The notes: generated by a model from the letters alone, not told the origin. A stretch of DNA of 64,000 nucleotides from Natrinema saccharevitans (GCF_001953745.1 NZ_LWLN01000001.1:2232001-2296000), one strand, 5' to 3'. Counted from the stretch's first letter, positions 23,143-35,149 are shown. Numbers and translations are program-made.

Positions 23143-24552
23143 TCACTCGCGGTCGCGAACGATGGGACATCTGAATCCGATCCCGGCGTCGCGGAGTCGC
23201 CACCGGGCCTCGAGGACGGCCCAGCACGACCCCGTCAGGACGCCGCCGGCGATGGCGACGGCCTCGGTCTTGCCGACCCAGACCGGGGCGACGAAGATCG
23301 CGGCGTTGTAGACTCGATGGGGGAGAACCGACTCGACCACGCCGCCGACGAACTCGATCGGCCGGAACCCGACCCCCTCGTTACCGCCGGTAGCGACCGT
23401 CCGCGACTCGAGGCCGAGCGACCGGGCGCTGTGGCCGCCCGCGCTCTCGTCGCCCGTCTCGAGGCGTTCGGCGTCGTAGGCCAGCGTCGATTCGACCTGC
23501 CAGACGATCGCCCCCGATTCGTTGACCTCGATGACGCGGTTGCCGTGGGTGTCGGAGATCAGCGTGTTGCCGTTGGGCAGTCGGTCGGCGTCGCGGGGCC
23601 ACTGGATCCGATCGTCCTCCCACTGCCACGTCTGGGTCCACTCGCCGTCTTCGCGCTGGAACTCCTCGATCACGCCGTTCTCGGAGTCGGCGACGACGAC
23701 CGCGGGCCCGCCGCGGCTCTCGGGGATGTAGTCGGGGTTGTGCTGCTCGTGAAGGACGTCGTAGTCGTTCTCGCTGCCCAGCGTCCAGTCCTCGAGCAGG
23801 CCCTCCTCCCGATCGAGGAAGACGACCTGATCCTGGTTGCGGACGCTGACCATGATCCGCCCCTCCATCTCGCCGCTCTCGATGTACTCGACGTCGTTGA
23901 TGTGGGTCCAGTCGGTGGGGTAGGCGTGGCCGCTCTCGAGGTCGAACGCGCTCTGGGCGTCCCAGAGCCACTCGACGACCTCCGTCTCCGTGTCGACGAC
24001 GAAGACCTGATCCGCGATGATGTCGGCGACGACGACGTGATCCTCGTCGATGCGGTCGGCGTCGTGCCACTCGCCGGCGTTTTCCTTGTGGTCGTAGCGT
24101 TCGTAGACGACCTCGACCTCGCCGGTGGCGAGGTTCGCGCGCTCGATAACGTTGCGGGCACAGGGTGGGTCGCCGCAGGTCGGCCCGGCCGTGTGAATCG
24201 TGTCGGTCGCGGTGTACTCGACCGTCAGGGGATCGCCCGCGACGGGGTCGACGTCGAAGTACTTCGTCCGCGAATTGTTGTAGTAGACGACCTCGCCGTC
24301 GGGCGCGTAGGCGGTGATCGTCCCCGCCCGTCCCGACTCGGTGACGACCGTGTGGTTCTCCGTCGGCGGGGCCTCCGGGACGGCGTCGGCGGACGCCGTC
24401 GAGAGGCTTCCCCACGCCGCGCCGGCGACGACGGCAGCCGAGGCGAGGAGCAACACGGCGAAGAGGGCGCGGAGTCGGGTCCGCGTGATCCCCGCTCGAA
24501 CGCGGGCGACCCCCGATCGGACGCGACCGCGCGACTGCGACCTGTCACCCAC
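23143..24552 (-). CDS. Exported arylsulfotransferase-like beta-propeller protein
   Basis: 469 aa. Membrane helix near residues 30-50 (RALFAVLLLASAAVVAGAAWG) after a basic N-terminus, then an extracellular propeller, and a second hydrophobic stretch near 425-450. Repeated blades DGEVVYYNNS, ITAYAPDG, WPRDADRLPNGNTLISDTHGNRVIEVNE and HNPDYIPESRGG are typical of the haloarchaeal arylsulfotransferase (ASST) family. Family members transfer sulfate between aryl donors; whether this one is active cannot be seen. Possibly a membrane-anchored surface protein. Alone in its transcription unit. Confidence 0.8.
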   Translation of the reverse strand: MGDRSQSRGRVRSGVARVRAGITRTRLRALFAVLLLASAAVVAGAAWGSLSTASADAVPEAPPTENHTVVTESGRAGTITAYAPDGEVVYYNNSRTKYFDVDPVAGDPLTVEYTATDTIHTAGPTCGDPPCARNVIERANLATGEVEVVYERYDHKENAGEWHDADRIDEDHVVVADIIADQVFVVDTETEVVEWLWDAQSAFDLESGHAYPTDWTHINDVEYIESGEMEGRIMVSVRNQDQVVFLDREEGLLEDWTLGSENDYDVLHEQHNPDYIPESRGGPAVVVADSENGVIEEFQREDGEWTQTWQWEDDRIQWPRDADRLPNGNTLISDTHGNRVIEVNESGAIVWQVESTLAYDAERLETGDESAGGHSARSLGLESRTVATGGNEGVGFRPIEFVGGVVESVLPHRVYNAAIFVAPVWVGKTEAVAIAGGVLTGSCWAVLEARWRLRDAGIGFRCPIVRDRE

Positions 24553-24860
24553 GGTTCGGCCCTCCTCGAGTCGGACGCGGCTCGTCCGTCGCGGTTCCGT
24601 CGCGGTCCTGCCGCGAGTAGCGGTGATCGGCGATTCGCGTCATCGAACCCGTATCGACTCGGCCACACCCTGACGGAAAACCGTAACCGTGCGATTGCAA
24701 CCCCTGATACGGATCGCTGTGACGATTTCCCGGCACAACCGGACCGGGAGCGGTTGCGCCGGAACTGATTTACAGTAAACCGTATGCGAGTTCCGGCCGC
24801 CGACTCGCTTCGTTCGGACCGACATCCGCGGCGAACGCGAGCGCCACTCCGACTCGCCGG
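24553..24860. other. Intergenic 308 bp, no gene seen
   Basis: Holds the upstream region of the arylsulfotransferase-like gene (leftward) and the 3' flank of the thioesterase gene. The only structure I noted is the short inverted repeat TTTAC-A-GTAAA at 24769-24779. ORFs on either strand are arginine/proline-rich shadows. Confidence 0.4.
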
Positions 24861-25271
24861 TTACGCCGGGGCCTCGAGCCCCTCGTACGCCCGGATGCGG
24901 TCGGCGATCCGGTCGGGGATGGGGCTCGGCCGCTCCGTCTCGGGATCGACGTGAACGATGGTCGTCTCGGCGGTCGCCGCGACGTCGCCGTCGACCCGGA
25001 TCTCGTAGCGCATCGTACAACTGGCGTCGCCCAGGTGCGAGACCGACAGCGCGACCGTCGGCTCGTCGCCCTTCCGGATCGGCCGCTCGTAGGAGATCTC
25101 GAGGTTCGCGATGACGAAGGAGATGTCCTCGGAGCGCAGTTCGGCGACGTTCCCGAGGTAGTCGGTCCGGGCCGCCTCGAGGTAGCTGGCGTAGACGGCG
25201 TGGTTGACGTGGTTCAGCGGATCGAGGTCGCGATAGCGAACGGGAACGTCGACGGTGAACTCCGCACTCAT
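24861..25271 (-). CDS. Acyl-CoA thioesterase (4HBT hot-dog fold)
   Basis: 136 aa from ATG 25271. A TATA-like GTATTTTTG on the minus strand sits about 31 bases upstream, so the mRNA is leaderless. VPVRYRDLDPLNHVNHAVYASYLEAART is the 4-hydroxybenzoyl-CoA thioesterase active-site segment with the catalytic Asp in DLDPLNHVNH. A single hot-dog domain; hydrolyses acyl-CoA thioesters, the specific chain unknown. Confidence 0.88.
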   Translation of the reverse strand: MSAEFTVDVPVRYRDLDPLNHVNHAVYASYLEAARTDYLGNVAELRSEDISFVIANLEISYERPIRKGDEPTVALSVSHLGDASCTMRYEIRVDGDVAATAETTIVHVDPETERPSPIPDRIADRIRAYEGLEAPA

Positions 25272-25357
25272 TGTACGTTGCCGAAGCCGACTGGAACAAA
25301 AATACGTACCGGTTACGGCTCCGTCCGACCTCGAGACGGCGACGCAGTCGGCCGATT

Positions 25358-26122
25358 TCACTCCCCGTACAGTCGCGCGTGGTCGTCACAGAACGCCGGC
25401 TCGCGCAGTTGGGCCGCGAGCAGGGCCGCCTGATAGTGGGCGTTGAACAGCCGACAGCCCTCGCGGTCGCAAAACGCCTCGCCGGTCCCGAGGTAGTGAT
25501 ACCCCTGTAACACCGTCCCCTTCAGCACCTCGGTGGTCCGGGGATCGTCCGCGATCAGGAAGTCGCCGTCGACCCGGTTCTCGAGGACCTCTCTGGGCGG
25601 CGTATCGCCCGAGAGCAGGGCGTGGCGTTGCTGTTCCTCGTAGTAGGACTCGGGCTTGGCGGGGGCCTCGTAGAGGCCGGGAACCGAGACCAGCGCCGGC
25701 TGGCCGAGGACGGTCACGCGCTTGTGCCAGCGGCCGTCGTGGTCGCCCCAGGTCCCGACCGCCCGATCGAGGACCGGCACGTGCAGCGTCTCGAGGCCGC
25801 GCTCGTCCGCGGGCAGCGCGGCGTTGAGCGCGCGCTGGACCTGCACGCCGTCGTAGAGGACCCCGCCCTCGCGCTCGGGGTTCTCGAGGGCCCGTTCCTC
25901 GTAACGGATCGTCCCCAGCATCGTGTTGCCCGTCTCGCGCTCGTACGGCGAGGGGACTCGCGCCTCGGCGAACCGCTCCGCGAGGTCGTCCGTGCGGTGG
26001 ACCTCGAGAAAACGATCCCGGACGGTCACGTCGGCGTCGACCCGCGCGGCCAGCCAGTCGACGACCGCGTCGACGTCGGCCACCGTCGAGGGCGCTCGGT
26101 AGCAGATGATGCGCTCGACCAT
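25358..26122 (-). CDS. Putative metallopeptidase-like protein (DUF6775-like) next to thi4
   Basis: 254 aa starting at ATG 26122; a longer frame to 27070 exists only because it is the shadow of thi4. The C-terminus has GYHYLGTGEAFCDREGCRLFNAHYQAALL...FCDDH, a Cys/His pattern reminiscent of archaemetzincin tails; I remember the family as DUF6775, annotated as a putative metallopeptidase. It starts 14 bases after the thi4 stop and so is probably its operon partner. A role with thiamine metabolism is only suggested by position. Confidence 0.65.
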   Translation of the reverse strand: MVERIICYRAPSTVADVDAVVDWLAARVDADVTVRDRFLEVHRTDDLAERFAEARVPSPYERETGNTMLGTIRYEERALENPEREGGVLYDGVQVQRALNAALPADERGLETLHVPVLDRAVGTWGDHDGRWHKRVTVLGQPALVSVPGLYEAPAKPESYYEEQQRHALLSGDTPPREVLENRVDGDFLIADDPRTTEVLKGTVLQGYHYLGTGEAFCDREGCRLFNAHYQAALLAAQLREPAFCDDHARLYGE

Positions 26123-26136
26123 GCGGGAGTCCGCGG

Positions 26137-28723
<2,587 letters not shown>

Positions 28724-28893
28724 GAGGTCTCGCGTGTAAATCCCAGCCAAGCACAATAAAAGGAATCGGCTCGTGGGGGCCGTTGCCGGTTCCGGTGCCG
28801 ACGGCACTCGTCCGCTGCTGGTGATGATCCCGCGCCGTTCGCGGATCGGCGACCCAGTCGATCGGTTCGTTCGGCCGTTCTATCGAGACGTCG

Positions 28894-29133
28894 TCAGTCT
28901 AATCTGCCTCCGCCGGGTCGCCGCGGCAGGGCGGCGATCCCCGACAACCGGCTGACGACGCGCCGCCGACGGGTACCGGTCGAGAGGGCCACCGGAATGG
29001 CGACGATCAGAACCACGGCAAGGGCGACTCCGATCGAGACGAGACCGACGAACGAGGCGATGAAGACGAACGCGACGAGTGCGCTGCCGACGAAGCGCCA
29101 AGTGTATCCGAATTTACTGAGGGGTTGTTCCAT
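28894..29133 (-). CDS. Small two-helix membrane protein
   Basis: 79 aa from ATG 29133; the longer in-frame ORF upstream is non-coding in character. FVGSALVAFVFIASFVGLVSIGVALAVVLIVAIPVAL forms two adjacent membrane helices, then a basic tail (TGTRRRRVVSRLSG). No family recognised. Divergent from topA. Confidence 0.5.
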   Translation of the reverse strand: MEQPLSKFGYTWRFVGSALVAFVFIASFVGLVSIGVALAVVLIVAIPVALSTGTRRRRVVSRLSGIAALPRRPGGGRLD

Positions 29134-29376
29134 TTCGTTGTTCTCCGTGTGAGGATACGCGATCCCCTCTACGGCTCGAGCGGGTATAACACATCCGGTA
29201 GCACGCCTCATGACATTCGCTCGCGCGCTCGAGCGAGCCGTCCTCACTGCCGGTGCGCCGCGCATTTATTTCGAATCCCCTCACGCGCCTGCGCGACGCC
29301 CGACCGCACGCACACCCGCGCTGTCTCCCGGTTTTCGGCGAAAGCGTTATCAGATCCTCAGTCGTACCGAGCGACG

Positions 29377-29445
29377 ATGACCGACACTCGTCCGCGACGA
29401 GCGCGACCGGACGGCCGAGCCGGAGGTGAGCCGCGGTGGAGCTGA
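29377..29445 (+). CDS. Tiny leader ORF overlapping the topA start
   Basis: 22 codons (starts MTDTRPRRARPDG, ends PRWS). GTTATCAG (29347-29354) lies about 26 bases before its ATG, so a leaderless mRNA would begin exactly at this ORF. Its stop codon lies inside the first codons of topA, and the topA ribosome-binding site lies within it. Probably a translated leader coupling initiation of topA; could also be untranslated. Confidence 0.35.
   Translation: MTDTRPRRARPDGRAGGEPRWS
29422..29429 (+). promoter_or_regulatory. Strong Shine-Dalgarno site deciding the GTG start of topA
   Basis: GGAGGTGA is a full match to the archaeal anti-Shine-Dalgarno sequence, six bases before GTG 29436. Strong SD sites are uncommon for first genes in haloarchaea, where most mRNAs are leaderless, and here it fixes the start despite the weak GTG codon. 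Confidence 0.7.
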
Positions 29446-31967
29446 TAATCACCGAGAAGGACAACGCGGCCCGCCGGATCGCCGACATCCTTTCCGGCGG
29501 GACCTACGACTCGAGCCGGGAGAACGGCGTCAACGTCTACGAGTGGGGCGGCAAGCGCTGCGTGGGGCTGTCGGGCCACGTCGTCGGCGTCGACTTCCCG
29601 TCGGAGTACTCGGACTGGCGCGACGTCGAGCCGGTCGAACTGATCGACGCCGACGTCGAGAAGACGGCGACGAAGGAGAACATCGTCGCGACGCTGCGCT
29701 TGCTGACCCGCCGTGCGGAGCGCGTGACGATCGCGACCGACTACGACCGCGAGGGCGAACTGATCGGCAAGGAGGCCCACGACATCGTCCGGGAGGTCGA
29801 CGAGGACGTTCCCATTCGCCGGGTGCGGTTCTCCTCGATCACCGAAAACGAGGTTCAACAGGCGTTCGACGAGCCAGACGACCTCGACTTCGACCTCGCG
29901 GCCGCCGGCGAGGCCCGCCAGATCATCGACCTGATCTGGGGGGCCGCGCTCACGCGCTTTCTCTCCCTCTCTGCGGGCCAACTGGGCGACGACTTCATCT
30001 CCGTCGGCCGCGTCCAGTCGCCGACGCTGAAGCTGATCGTCGACCGCGAGCGCGAGATCGAGGCGTTCGATCCCGAGGACTACTGGGAGCTGTTCGCGGA
30101 CCTGCAAAAGAGCGAGGCGCAACGCGCCTCGGAGACGTCGAGCGGTGAGGAACCGCGAGACGACGAGACCAGTTTCGAGTCACAGTACTTCTACCGCGAC
30201 GAGGACGGCAACGAGGCCGAACGCGTCTGGGAGGAAGACGCCGCGGACGAGGTCTACGAGACGCTCGCCGATCGCGAGAGCGCGACCGTCGTCGACGTCA
30301 ACCGCCGGACCCGCACCGACACGCCCCCGGAGCCGTTCAACACCACCCAGTTCATCCGCGCCGCGGGCGCCATCGGCTACTCGGCCAAGCGCGCGATGTC
30401 GATCGCCGAGGACCTCTACACCGCCGGCTACATTACGTACCCGCGGACCGACAACACCGTCTACCCCGACGACCTCGATCCCGAGGAACTGTTAGACGAG
30501 TTCACCGGGCACTCGACGCTCGGCGACGCCGCCGAATCGCTGCTCGAGGCCGACGAGATCACCCCGACGGAAGGCGACGAGGAGACGACCGACCACCCGC
30601 CGATCCACCCGACGGGCGAGATCCCCGCCCGCGGCGACGTCTCCGACGACGAGTGGGAGGTCTTCGAACTCGTCGTTCGGCGGTTCTACGCGACGGTCGC
30701 CGACGCCGCGAAGTGGGAACACCTCAAGGTCGTCGTCGCAGTCGACGACTACCGCCTGAAGGCAAACGGCAAGCGGCTGGTCGAGCCCGGCTACCACGAC
30801 GTCTACCCCTACTTCTCCACGACGGAGAACTTCGTCCCCGACGTCGACGAGGGCGAGGAACTGGCGCTCTCCGACGTCGAACTCGAGGCCAAACAGACCC
30901 AGCCGCCGCGTCGATACGGCCAGTCGCGGCTCATCGAGACCATGGAGGATATGGGAATCGGGACCAAATCGACCAGACATAACACGTTAGAGAAACTTTA
31001 CGACCGGGGCTACATCGAGAGCGATCCGCCGCGCCCGACCAAGCTCGCGATGGCCGTCGTCGACGCGGCCGAGAACTACGCCGACCGCGTCGTCAGCGAG
31101 GAGATGACGGCCCAGCTCGAGGCAGACATGGACGCCATCGCGAACGGCGAGGCGACGCTCGACGACGTGACCGACGAATCGCGCGAGATGCTCGAGGAGA
31201 TCTTCGAGAACCTCGCCGAGTCGCGCGAGGAGATCGGCGACCACCTCCGGAAGTCGCTGAAAGACGACAAGCGACTCGGCCCCTGTCCCGAGTGCGGCGA
31301 GGACCTGCTCGTCCGGCGGAGCCGCCACGGCTCGTACTTCATCGGCTGTGACGGGTATCCAGACTGCGAGAACACGCTGCCGCTGCCGTCGACGGGCAAG
31401 CCGCTCATCCTCGAGGAGGAGTGCGAGGAACACGGCCTGAACGAAGTCAAGATGCTCGCGGGCCGACAGACGTTCGTCCACGGCTGCCCGCTCTGCAAGG
31501 CCGAGGACGCCGGCGAGGGGCCGATACTGGGTGACTGTCCCGAGTGCGGCGAGGAACACGGGGGCGAACTCGCGATCAAGACGCTCCAGAACGGCTCCCG
31601 ACTCGTCGGCTGTACCCGCTATCCCGACTGCGAGTACTCGCTGCCGCTGCCCCGCCGCGGCGAGATCGAGGTCACCGACGAGTACTGCGACGACCACGAC
31701 CTGCCAGAACTCGTCGTCCACAGCGGCGACGAGCCCTGGGAACTGGGCTGTCCGATCTGTAACTATCAGGAGTTTCAGGCCCGCGAAAGCGATTCCGGCT
31801 CCGATCTCGAGGCACTGGACGGCGTCGGAGCCAAGACCGTCGAAAAGCTCGCCGCCGCGGGGATCGAAGACCTCGAGGACCTGACCGACGCCGACCCCGA
31901 CGCGGTCGCGGACGACGTCGAGGGCGTCAGCGCCGATCGCATCCGCAGCTGGCAGGCGAAGGCCTGA
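29436..31967 (+). CDS. topA: DNA topoisomerase I (type IA)
   Basis: 843 aa. Relaxes negatively supercoiled DNA through a transient 5'-phosphotyrosine. Toprim domain at 1-140 with the catalytic LIITEKDNAARRIA Glu and TDYDREGELIG (D102, D104, E106). The active-site Tyr is near 334 in YITYPRTDNTVY. Cysteine-rich C-terminal repeats (about 615-770: CPECGEDL, CDGYPDCEN, CPLC, CPECGEE, CTRYPDCEY, CPIC) form several zinc ribbons. The last 50 residues (LDGVGAKTVEKLAAAGIEDLEDL) are a helix-hairpin-helix DNA-binding motif, an arrangement usual in haloarchaea. GTG start with a strong SD. Confidence 0.96.
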   Translation: MELIITEKDNAARRIADILSGGTYDSSRENGVNVYEWGGKRCVGLSGHVVGVDFPSEYSDWRDVEPVELIDADVEKTATKENIVATLRLLTRRAERVTIATDYDREGELIGKEAHDIVREVDEDVPIRRVRFSSITENEVQQAFDEPDDLDFDLAAAGEARQIIDLIWGAALTRFLSLSAGQLGDDFISVGRVQSPTLKLIVDREREIEAFDPEDYWELFADLQKSEAQRASETSSGEEPRDDETSFESQYFYRDEDGNEAERVWEEDAADEVYETLADRESATVVDVNRRTRTDTPPEPFNTTQFIRAAGAIGYSAKRAMSIAEDLYTAGYITYPRTDNTVYPDDLDPEELLDEFTGHSTLGDAAESLLEADEITPTEGDEETTDHPPIHPTGEIPARGDVSDDEWEVFELVVRRFYATVADAAKWEHLKVVVAVDDYRLKANGKRLVEPGYHDVYPYFSTTENFVPDVDEGEELALSDVELEAKQTQPPRRYGQSRLIETMEDMGIGTKSTRHNTLEKLYDRGYIESDPPRPTKLAMAVVDAAENYADRVVSEEMTAQLEADMDAIANGEATLDDVTDESREMLEEIFENLAESREEIGDHLRKSLKDDKRLGPCPECGEDLLVRRSRHGSYFIGCDGYPDCENTLPLPSTGKPLILEEECEEHGLNEVKMLAGRQTFVHGCPLCKAEDAGEGPILGDCPECGEEHGGELAIKTLQNGSRLVGCTRYPDCEYSLPLPRRGEIEVTDEYCDDHDLPELVVHSGDEPWELGCPICNYQEFQARESDSGSDLEALDGVGAKTVEKLAAAGIEDLEDLTDADPDAVADDVEGVSADRIRSWQAKA

Positions 31968-32109
31968 CCGGCCGTCACGACGAGTCTCCCGGTGGGTCGG
32001 TCTCGTCGGCGGCGGTCCCGCGCCGGTTCGGCATCTCGAATCCGGGGCGAGGCGGCGAGAACGAGTCGGCCGGCGTGAGAATAGTCACGTTCGACCCGGC
32101 GGCGGCCGA

Positions 32110-32727
32110 TCAGGCCGTCGCGGATTCGTTGGTCTCGGCCCCGTCGTCGCTCCCGTCGAACGACTCGAACGCGTCCTCGACCGCCCGAACGATGTCGTCG
32201 CTGGATCCGAGCCCGCTCTTCTCCCAGCGTTTCTCGCCCGTTTCGTCGACAATGATCGTCACCGGATAGCCGAAGATACCGTAGTGCGCCGCCAGCGACG
32301 ACGTGGTGTCGCGGCCGACGTACCAGTTCCCGTCGTGGTTTCGCCACCAGGTCCGGAGTTCGTCGTCCGGCATGGTATCCGCCGACTGGTAGGTGACCGA
32401 GAGGACCGTGAGATCGTCCCCGTAGTCGTCGACGAGCCGTGAGCGGGCCTCGGCGAGGCGCGGCATCTGTGCCTGGCACTTGCCACAGCCCGTTGCGAAG
32501 AACTCGACGAGCGTGATCCCGTCGTTGGGAACCGTCACCGTTCCGCCGTCGCTACCGCGAGCGTCGATCGTCTCGACTTCGATCGGCCACTCGGAGCCCT
32601 CGTCGTCGTCGTCCGTGTCGGCCGCCGGTTCCTCGCCGAACGACGGAAGTCCGCCGAGAACGATCCCGGTCCCGGCCGCGAGAATGCCGACGCTACCGGC
32701 GCCAGCGAGCAACTCTCGCCGTCTCAT
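32110..32727 (-). CDS. Tat-exported TlpA/ResA-like thioredoxin-fold protein
   Basis: 205 aa. Signal RRRELLAGAGSVGILAAGTG is a twin-arginine export signal; an acidic linker (35-47) follows. Thioredoxin-fold domain 50-195 with a redox CGKC (Cys81, Cys84) in FFATGCGKCQAQMP and a cis-Pro loop YGIFGYPVTIIVDETG. Likely a membrane-anchored extracytoplasmic thiol-disulfide oxidoreductase, for example in cytochrome maturation. Clearly related to the protein encoded at 33587-34204, on the other side of a methyltransferase gene. The 142 bases after topA hold nothing recognisable. Confidence 0.88.
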   Translation of the reverse strand: MRRRELLAGAGSVGILAAGTGIVLGGLPSFGEEPAADTDDDDEGSEWPIEVETIDARGSDGGTVTVPNDGITLVEFFATGCGKCQAQMPRLAEARSRLVDDYGDDLTVLSVTYQSADTMPDDELRTWWRNHDGNWYVGRDTTSSLAAHYGIFGYPVTIIVDETGEKRWEKSGLGSSDDIVRAVEDAFESFDGSDDGAETNESATA

Positions 32728-32902
32728 CGCTGGTTCACCACCGCGATGTGGACTGGGGAGCCGATGATACCGGCCGGTCGGGTCCGAGCGTCACTCATAC
32801 GCTATAATACGGGCCGAAGAGGAAAAAAGGACACTGGTCCGCACGTCGAACGCACCGGCGGCGGGGACACGGACTAAGGGGACTCCGGTCGTCGGGACAC
32901 CC

Positions 32903-33526
32903 GTGAACGACGACCGCGAGCGCTGGAACGAGCGGTACGAAGACGGGGATCGCGAGCCGCGTGACGATCCCATACCGATCCTCGAGCGCCGGATCGAAAC
33001 GCTTCCCGACGGCCGCGCGCTGGACGTGGCGACCGGAACCGGCCGGAACGCGCTCTTTCTGGCCGACCACGGCTACGACGTCGACGCGGTCGACGTCTCC
33101 GACGAGGCCATCGCGACGGCGCGCGAGCGGGCCGCCGAACGCGGCCTCGAGGTCGACTGGACCCGAGCCGACGTGGCCGAGTTCGAACCGGAACCGGGCC
33201 GGTACGACCTGATCGTCGTGAGCTACTTCTCCGGCCTCGAGCACCTGCCGGCGCTCAAGGAGGCGCTCGCGCCCGGGGGTGTCCTCGCCTACGAACACCA
33301 TCTCCGCTCGCGCGACCCGGTCGCGGGTCCATCGACCGACCGTCATCGATATCGCTCGAACGACCTGCTCCGGGCGTGTCTCGACCTGACGGTCCTCTCG
33401 TACACGGAGCGACGGCGGCCGACCGACGACGGGGAGCCGGTCGCGGTCGCGACGCTGCTCGCCAGACGCTCGAGCGGCGGGACGCAGTCGTATCCGTTCG
33501 TCCCGGACGACGCGCTCGAGCCGTAA
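32903..33526 (+). CDS. Class I SAM-dependent methyltransferase (TehB-like)
   Basis: 207 aa from GTG 32903. N-terminal RWNERYEDGDREPRDDP is typical of TehB/thiopurine-methyltransferase-like proteins. SAM motif I ALDVATGTGRNALFLADHG, motif II VDAVDVSDEAIA, LIVVSYFSGLEHL (motif IV). Substrate unknown; family members methylate tellurite, selenite or small thiols. Flanked on both sides by convergent-to-it thioredoxin-like protein genes. Confidence 0.82.
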   Translation: MNDDRERWNERYEDGDREPRDDPIPILERRIETLPDGRALDVATGTGRNALFLADHGYDVDAVDVSDEAIATARERAAERGLEVDWTRADVAEFEPEPGRYDLIVVSYFSGLEHLPALKEALAPGGVLAYEHHLRSRDPVAGPSTDRHRYRSNDLLRACLDLTVLSYTERRRPTDDGEPVAVATLLARRSSGGTQSYPFVPDDALEP

Positions 33527-33586
33527 CCAGGAAATCGACCGCTCGAGTGGGTCGGCGCGACCGACGGGAGTCCGACCGAGCGGCGA

Positions 33587-34204
33587 TCAGCCGTCGGTCC
33601 GGTTGCCCGCGCTTTCGTTGCCCTCGTCCGAGCCGCCGGCGTCCGCTTCGAGGATGTCACGGACGGTCGCGGTGACGGTGCCGGGTGAACTCCTGCCGCG
33701 ATTGCGCCAGTGGACCGTCCCCGCACTGCCGACGAGGATCGTCGTCGGATAGCCGTCGATGCCGTAGTAGTCGTAGCAGGTCCCGGGCACGTCACGGCCC
33801 AGCCACCAGTTCCCCCCGTTCGCCTCGAACCAGGTGGCCAGTTCGTCGTCGGTCGGCGAGGGGCCGCTGGTCCCGTCGGTCACGGAGAGGAATCGCACGT
33901 CCGGATCCGCCCCGCCGACGGCGTACCCCCCGCCCTCGAGCCGGGACGCGGCCTCGGCGAGCGTCGAGAGAAACCCCCGGCTGGTCGGACACTCGGTCCG
34001 GGTGAAGTTACAGAGGAGCGGCCGACTCGAGTCGGGGATCGTGACCGTTCCGGCCTCGCTACCCGTCGCGTCGAGGGTGGCGATTTCGAAGGGGGGCTCG
34101 ACCGGCGCGTCGTCCGACTCACCGTTCCCCTCGTCGGGCCCGCTGAGACAGCCGACCAGCGCCGTCGTCGCGGCCGCCGTCGCGAGCAGGTGTCGGCGTT
34201 TCAT
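33587..34204 (-). CDS. Thioredoxin-fold lipoprotein lacking the second redox Cys
   Basis: 205 aa from ATG 34204 (ATG 34228 would put charged residues before the signal). Lipoprotein signal RRHLLATAAATTALVGC with lipid-modified Cys19. It aligns along its length with the TlpA-like protein at 32110-32727 (GTVTI-, NWWLGRDV, YYGIDGYPTTILV). In the place of CGKC it has CPTS (Cys72 then Ser75), so the disulfide pair is gone, though Cys65 in LLCNFTRTEC might substitute as in some SCO-like proteins. Possibly a thiol or metal carrier rather than an oxidoreductase. Confidence 0.8.
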   Translation of the reverse strand: MKRRHLLATAAATTALVGCLSGPDEGNGESDDAPVEPPFEIATLDATGSEAGTVTIPDSSRPLLCNFTRTECPTSRGFLSTLAEAASRLEGGGYAVGGADPDVRFLSVTDGTSGPSPTDDELATWFEANGGNWWLGRDVPGTCYDYYGIDGYPTTILVGSAGTVHWRNRGRSSPGTVTATVRDILEADAGGSDEGNESAGNRTDG

Positions 34205-34468
34205 CGCGATCCCGTCCCTCCGTCGCACCGATGCCGGACGACCGTCCGTCCGACACGAGCGCCGCCGATCGCCCCCATGCTACAATTTCCCATTCCTTCC
34301 ATACCGCTCGTATGGACGCCCCGCGCAAAGAGTCACTGATCGCGACAGGTCCGGCGGCGACTTCGTCGCCGGTCGTGTCCCCGACCGTACAGCGGCCATC
34401 GGACCGCCGCCAGCGCGACCGGTTCGTCGTGTTTTTCACGCCGTGGTTCCCATCCGAAACCGACAGCC

Positions 34469-35149
34469 GTGATCGAACTCGTCGTGACGGGACTGGCCGG
34501 CGTGGTCTTCGGGCTCGCGCTCGCGGCCCCGCCGGGACCGATGAACGCCATCATCGCCGAGGAGAGCGTCGTTCGCGGCTGGCCCGCCGGCTTCCGGGCC
34601 GGACTCGGTGCCATGCTGGCCGACGCGGTCTTTTTCGGCCTCACGCTCGCGGGGTTCGTCGCCGTGATCGACCGCGTTTCTGTCGTCCGACCCGCGCTCT
34701 ATCTCGCCGGCGGTGTCCTCATGCTGTACTTCGCGGTCGGTGCGGTCCGGGAGGCCCGGACTGCGAGTTCGTTTACCGACGCCGACCGGGGCGTCTCGCG
34801 GGGGTTTCGCAAGACGTTCGTCCTCTCGCTGACCAACCCCTACCAGATCGGCTTCTGGCTCACCGTCGGCGTCGGCCTGCTCGAGCCCGGGACGCTCGAC
34901 GTGCTGGCGTACGCGCCGGCCGTCGGGGAGCTACTCGAGGGGGTCCTCGTCGTCCGAACCGGCTCGCCCGCGCTGTTGCTCGGCTTCTTCGGCGGGATCG
35001 GCTGCTGGATCGTGGGCTACCCGGCGGCGCTGGTCGGGGCCGGGCGACGCGTCGACGCGTTCGCCCCCCTCGTCGCGGCGGGCAGTGCCGTCGTCCTCGC
35101 GGGGTTCGGGCTCGCCTTCCTGGGGCTGGGAGCGGTGCAGTTCGTCTGA
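34469..35149 (+). CDS. LysE/RhtB-family exporter
   Basis: 226 aa from GTG 34469. Six hydrophobic helices; N-terminal FGLALAAPPGPMNAIIAEESVVRGWPAGFRAGLGAMLADAVFF is the LysE signature (PPGP followed by G--LG--L-D). Exports amino acids or analogues across the cytoplasmic membrane; the substrate is not predictable. Monocistronic. Confidence 0.88.
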   Translation: MIELVVTGLAGVVFGLALAAPPGPMNAIIAEESVVRGWPAGFRAGLGAMLADAVFFGLTLAGFVAVIDRVSVVRPALYLAGGVLMLYFAVGAVREARTASSFTDADRGVSRGFRKTFVLSLTNPYQIGFWLTVGVGLLEPGTLDVLAYAPAVGELLEGVLVVRTGSPALLLGFFGGIGCWIVGYPAALVGAGRRVDAFAPLVAAGSAVVLAGFGLAFLGLGAVQFV

